Positions 62,291 to 64,000 of a stretch of 64,000 bases of DNA are shown piece after piece. Each line of letters starts with the position of its first letter. Position 1 is the stretch's first letter. Both the position numbers and the translations under genes were made by a program. The DNA comes from Bryoerythrophyllum caledonicum (Eukaryota; Streptophyta; Bryopsida; Pottiales; Pottiaceae). The notes beneath the pieces are model-generated. The model was not told where the DNA came from and searched no databases. It saw nothing but the letters and a program-made list of their open reading frames with translations. The stretch spans positions 9,093,989-9,157,988 of the forward strand of contig OZ020518.1 of NCBI GenBank assembly GCA_963971425.1, in the 5' to 3' direction.

Positions 62291-63159
62291 AGCCAAATAA
62301 ATCCCCCCTAGCGGATGGCTTATCTTGAACACAAGACCCTAACCCAGGGATGCAACCCCTTGTATAACCACCATTGACACCAACTATACATACCACACAC
62401 AAAGCATATTGACTTATGTTGTGGCTACTTGGGATTCTGGTGAGCAATTGGTGTTGTTGTGACTGAATTCAGCCTTAAATCATGTTCCAACTTTAAACAT
62501 GCATAAGTTTTGCCTTATGGCTTCGTTTTCAACGTTATCTGGCTTCAATGGGTTCAGCTCGGCCTTGTGAACTAGGCTAGATCCTATAGGACCAGGGTTA
62601 GACCCAAGCACGACCCTGATAGCAGTGGACAACAGACAGACTCTTCCTTGGTTCCAGAACTTATGTTCCCCTTATCTCCTTAGTTACAACTTCGTTTTTC
62701 TATGTTTTCTTCTACCATCTTTGCTAGTTTTTTGTGCTTAACACCATGGCATTGTTCAATTAACCAACTGAGTTAAACCTGGGACTCACAGCCATACGAT
62801 CAATAGTGCAATACTCAACACATACATTCACTTAAGTCATGCACCATACGGTTTCATGCATACATCATGCACATTCACATCCAAGAGTCCTACTCATGCA
62901 TATTGGCATACATACTTTCCCAGTTGAATTTAACTCCTTGTATTTACTTAAACCGGTTAAAGTTTGAAACCCTAATCTTAATTCAATTTTGACAGCGCTT
63001 CCGCGCTATCGTTGTAAGTAGTAAAATTAAGGTTCCTTCCTACCGCATGTACGAGTATAATTTAATCATACAACAAGGTAGTAACAAGAAAGTTCGAGAG
63101 GAAGGGAAGGCTCCTTGCTTCAACGCTAATTCACCCTCTGCCCTTCTTGCTCTAGATGT
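62291..63159. other. Non-coding stretch, possibly LTR of the preceding element
   Basis: Lies on the 5' (minus-strand) side of the candidate primer-binding site. A second LTR copy was not found, so this is only a suggestion. No gene supported. Confidence 0.3.
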
Positions 63160-63512
63160 TGGGTTCGCCCTAGTCCTCCCCAGCTCGTGCTCGTGATCGC
63201 GGTATTTTTCTCCCTGATCCTCCTTGCCTCGTGCTCGTACTCGTGATCTACGTGTTGATATTGGTGTTCGCCCAAGTCCTCCACAGCTCGTGCTCATGAT
63301 CGCGGTGTTCTTCTCCCTGATCCTCCTCAGCTCGTACTCCTGCTCGTGATCTTCATGGTGATGTTGGTGTTCGCCCTGGTCCTCCTCAGCTCGTGATCGC
63401 AGTGTTCTTCTCCCTGATCCTCCTCAGTTCGTGCTCATGCTTGTGATCTTCGTGGTGATGTTGTTGTTCTCCCTGATCCTCTTCAACTCGTGCTCGTGTG
63501 ACCTAATCTCTC
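63160..63512. repeat. Minisatellite, about 103-bp unit, about 3.5 copies
   Basis: Units carry GTTCGCCCTAGTCCTCC, CAGCTCGTGCTCGTGATCGC and TTCTCCCTGATCCTCC boxes, and GTGATGTTGG. Each unit is itself two related halves. The frame on either strand is a consequence of the repeat. Confidence 0.85.
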
Positions 63513-64000
63513 TCCTTTTAACTGGGGGGTTCCGGCTTTCCCTGTCTCTGTCTCGCTTGGTTCCCTCTCTCCCTTCTCAATTCTCTCTTCAACACTCATT
63601 CAATCGTCCAGACGGGGCTTCCGGCACATGAGCTTTGTCCTCTCACGCTCTCACATTCCCTACCCGCACCTTCAAATGAGCTCGTGCCGGGGGGTAACCC
63701 TCCAGAGCTCTTGCTTGCCTTGTCCCCTCACGTTCCCTTCGTCGTTCCCTTGTTGTTCACAGCCACCACTTTTGGGTTGCCATATTAATGGTCACACTAA
63801 ACTGTAGTAACTAGAAAGCTAATTAATCCCTAGCCACCCTTGCAACAACAAAGGAGGCGCCTCTACTAACATAAGAATGCCTTTACTAATAATTTAACAT
63901 CATGCCACATGATGTGCGCATGATCAACAATAAGTGAACCCTTTAACTAATTCACGGGTGCTGAATCCACCTACATCTACCTAGCTTGCCTTTCCCTCGT
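63513..64000. other. Non-coding stretch to window end
   Basis: C/T-rich then AT-rich; no supported gene. Confidence 0.4.

Overview
This looks like nuclear DNA from a land plant with an AT-rich, transposon-dense genome. Two spliced host genes are visible, both on the minus strand. One is a kinesin-13 (KIN13A-type microtubule depolymerase) at 1-4461, whose 3' end runs off the window. The other is a MYCBP-associated-protein (MYCBPAP) homologue at about 48.2-55.7 kb with an unresolved 5' end. MYCBPAP is known as a ciliary and sperm-flagellum protein, so I infer a plant with swimming sperm (bryophyte, lycophyte, fern, cycad or Ginkgo). The short kinesin introns (about 100-900 bp) argue mildly against a conifer-like genome. 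This taxonomic reading is inference.

Layout. 1-4461 kinesin-13; 4462-5330 its GC/CpG-rich 5' flank. 5.3-14.9 kb is mostly non-coding, with copies of a dispersed AT-rich repeat (called R1 here), a tRNA-derived SINE and a possible TIR element. 14.9-16.2 kb is a LINE reverse-transcriptase fragment. 16.2-21.4 kb is AT-rich with one weathered coding-like stretch. 21.4-25.7 kb holds retroelement fossils, including a 5'-truncated Ty1/copia copy ending in its 3' LTR. 26.2-29.8 kb is a complete gene-less LTR element with a perfect 5-bp target duplication, abutting a Helitron Rep fragment. 32.3-34.5 kb is a foldback-like array of about 110-bp units, many centred on one KpnI-type palindrome. 35.0-36.5 kb is a broken transposon-like ORF with a GC-rich leader. 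37.16-40.87 kb is a young Tc1-like DNA transposon with TIRs of about 945 bp, inserted in an R1 copy. A second SINE lies at 44.0 kb and a 200-bp assembly gap at 45,563-45,762. After the MYCBPAP gene come minisatellites (57-57.7 kb), a decayed Merlin/ISXO2-like transposase (about 59.1-59.8 kb), another retroelement-like ORF block (60-62.3 kb) and a minisatellite at 63.2-63.5 kb.

The two host genes are not functionally linked. The rest is a record of nested insertions. The best leads are the Tc1-like element, whose terminal repeats are built from five units of about 185 bp and whose empty site is preserved in R1 paralogues; the 2-kb palindromic foldback array; and the Merlin-type relic. Exon boundaries below were set by splice sites and reading-phase agreement read by eye. 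No database search was possible.
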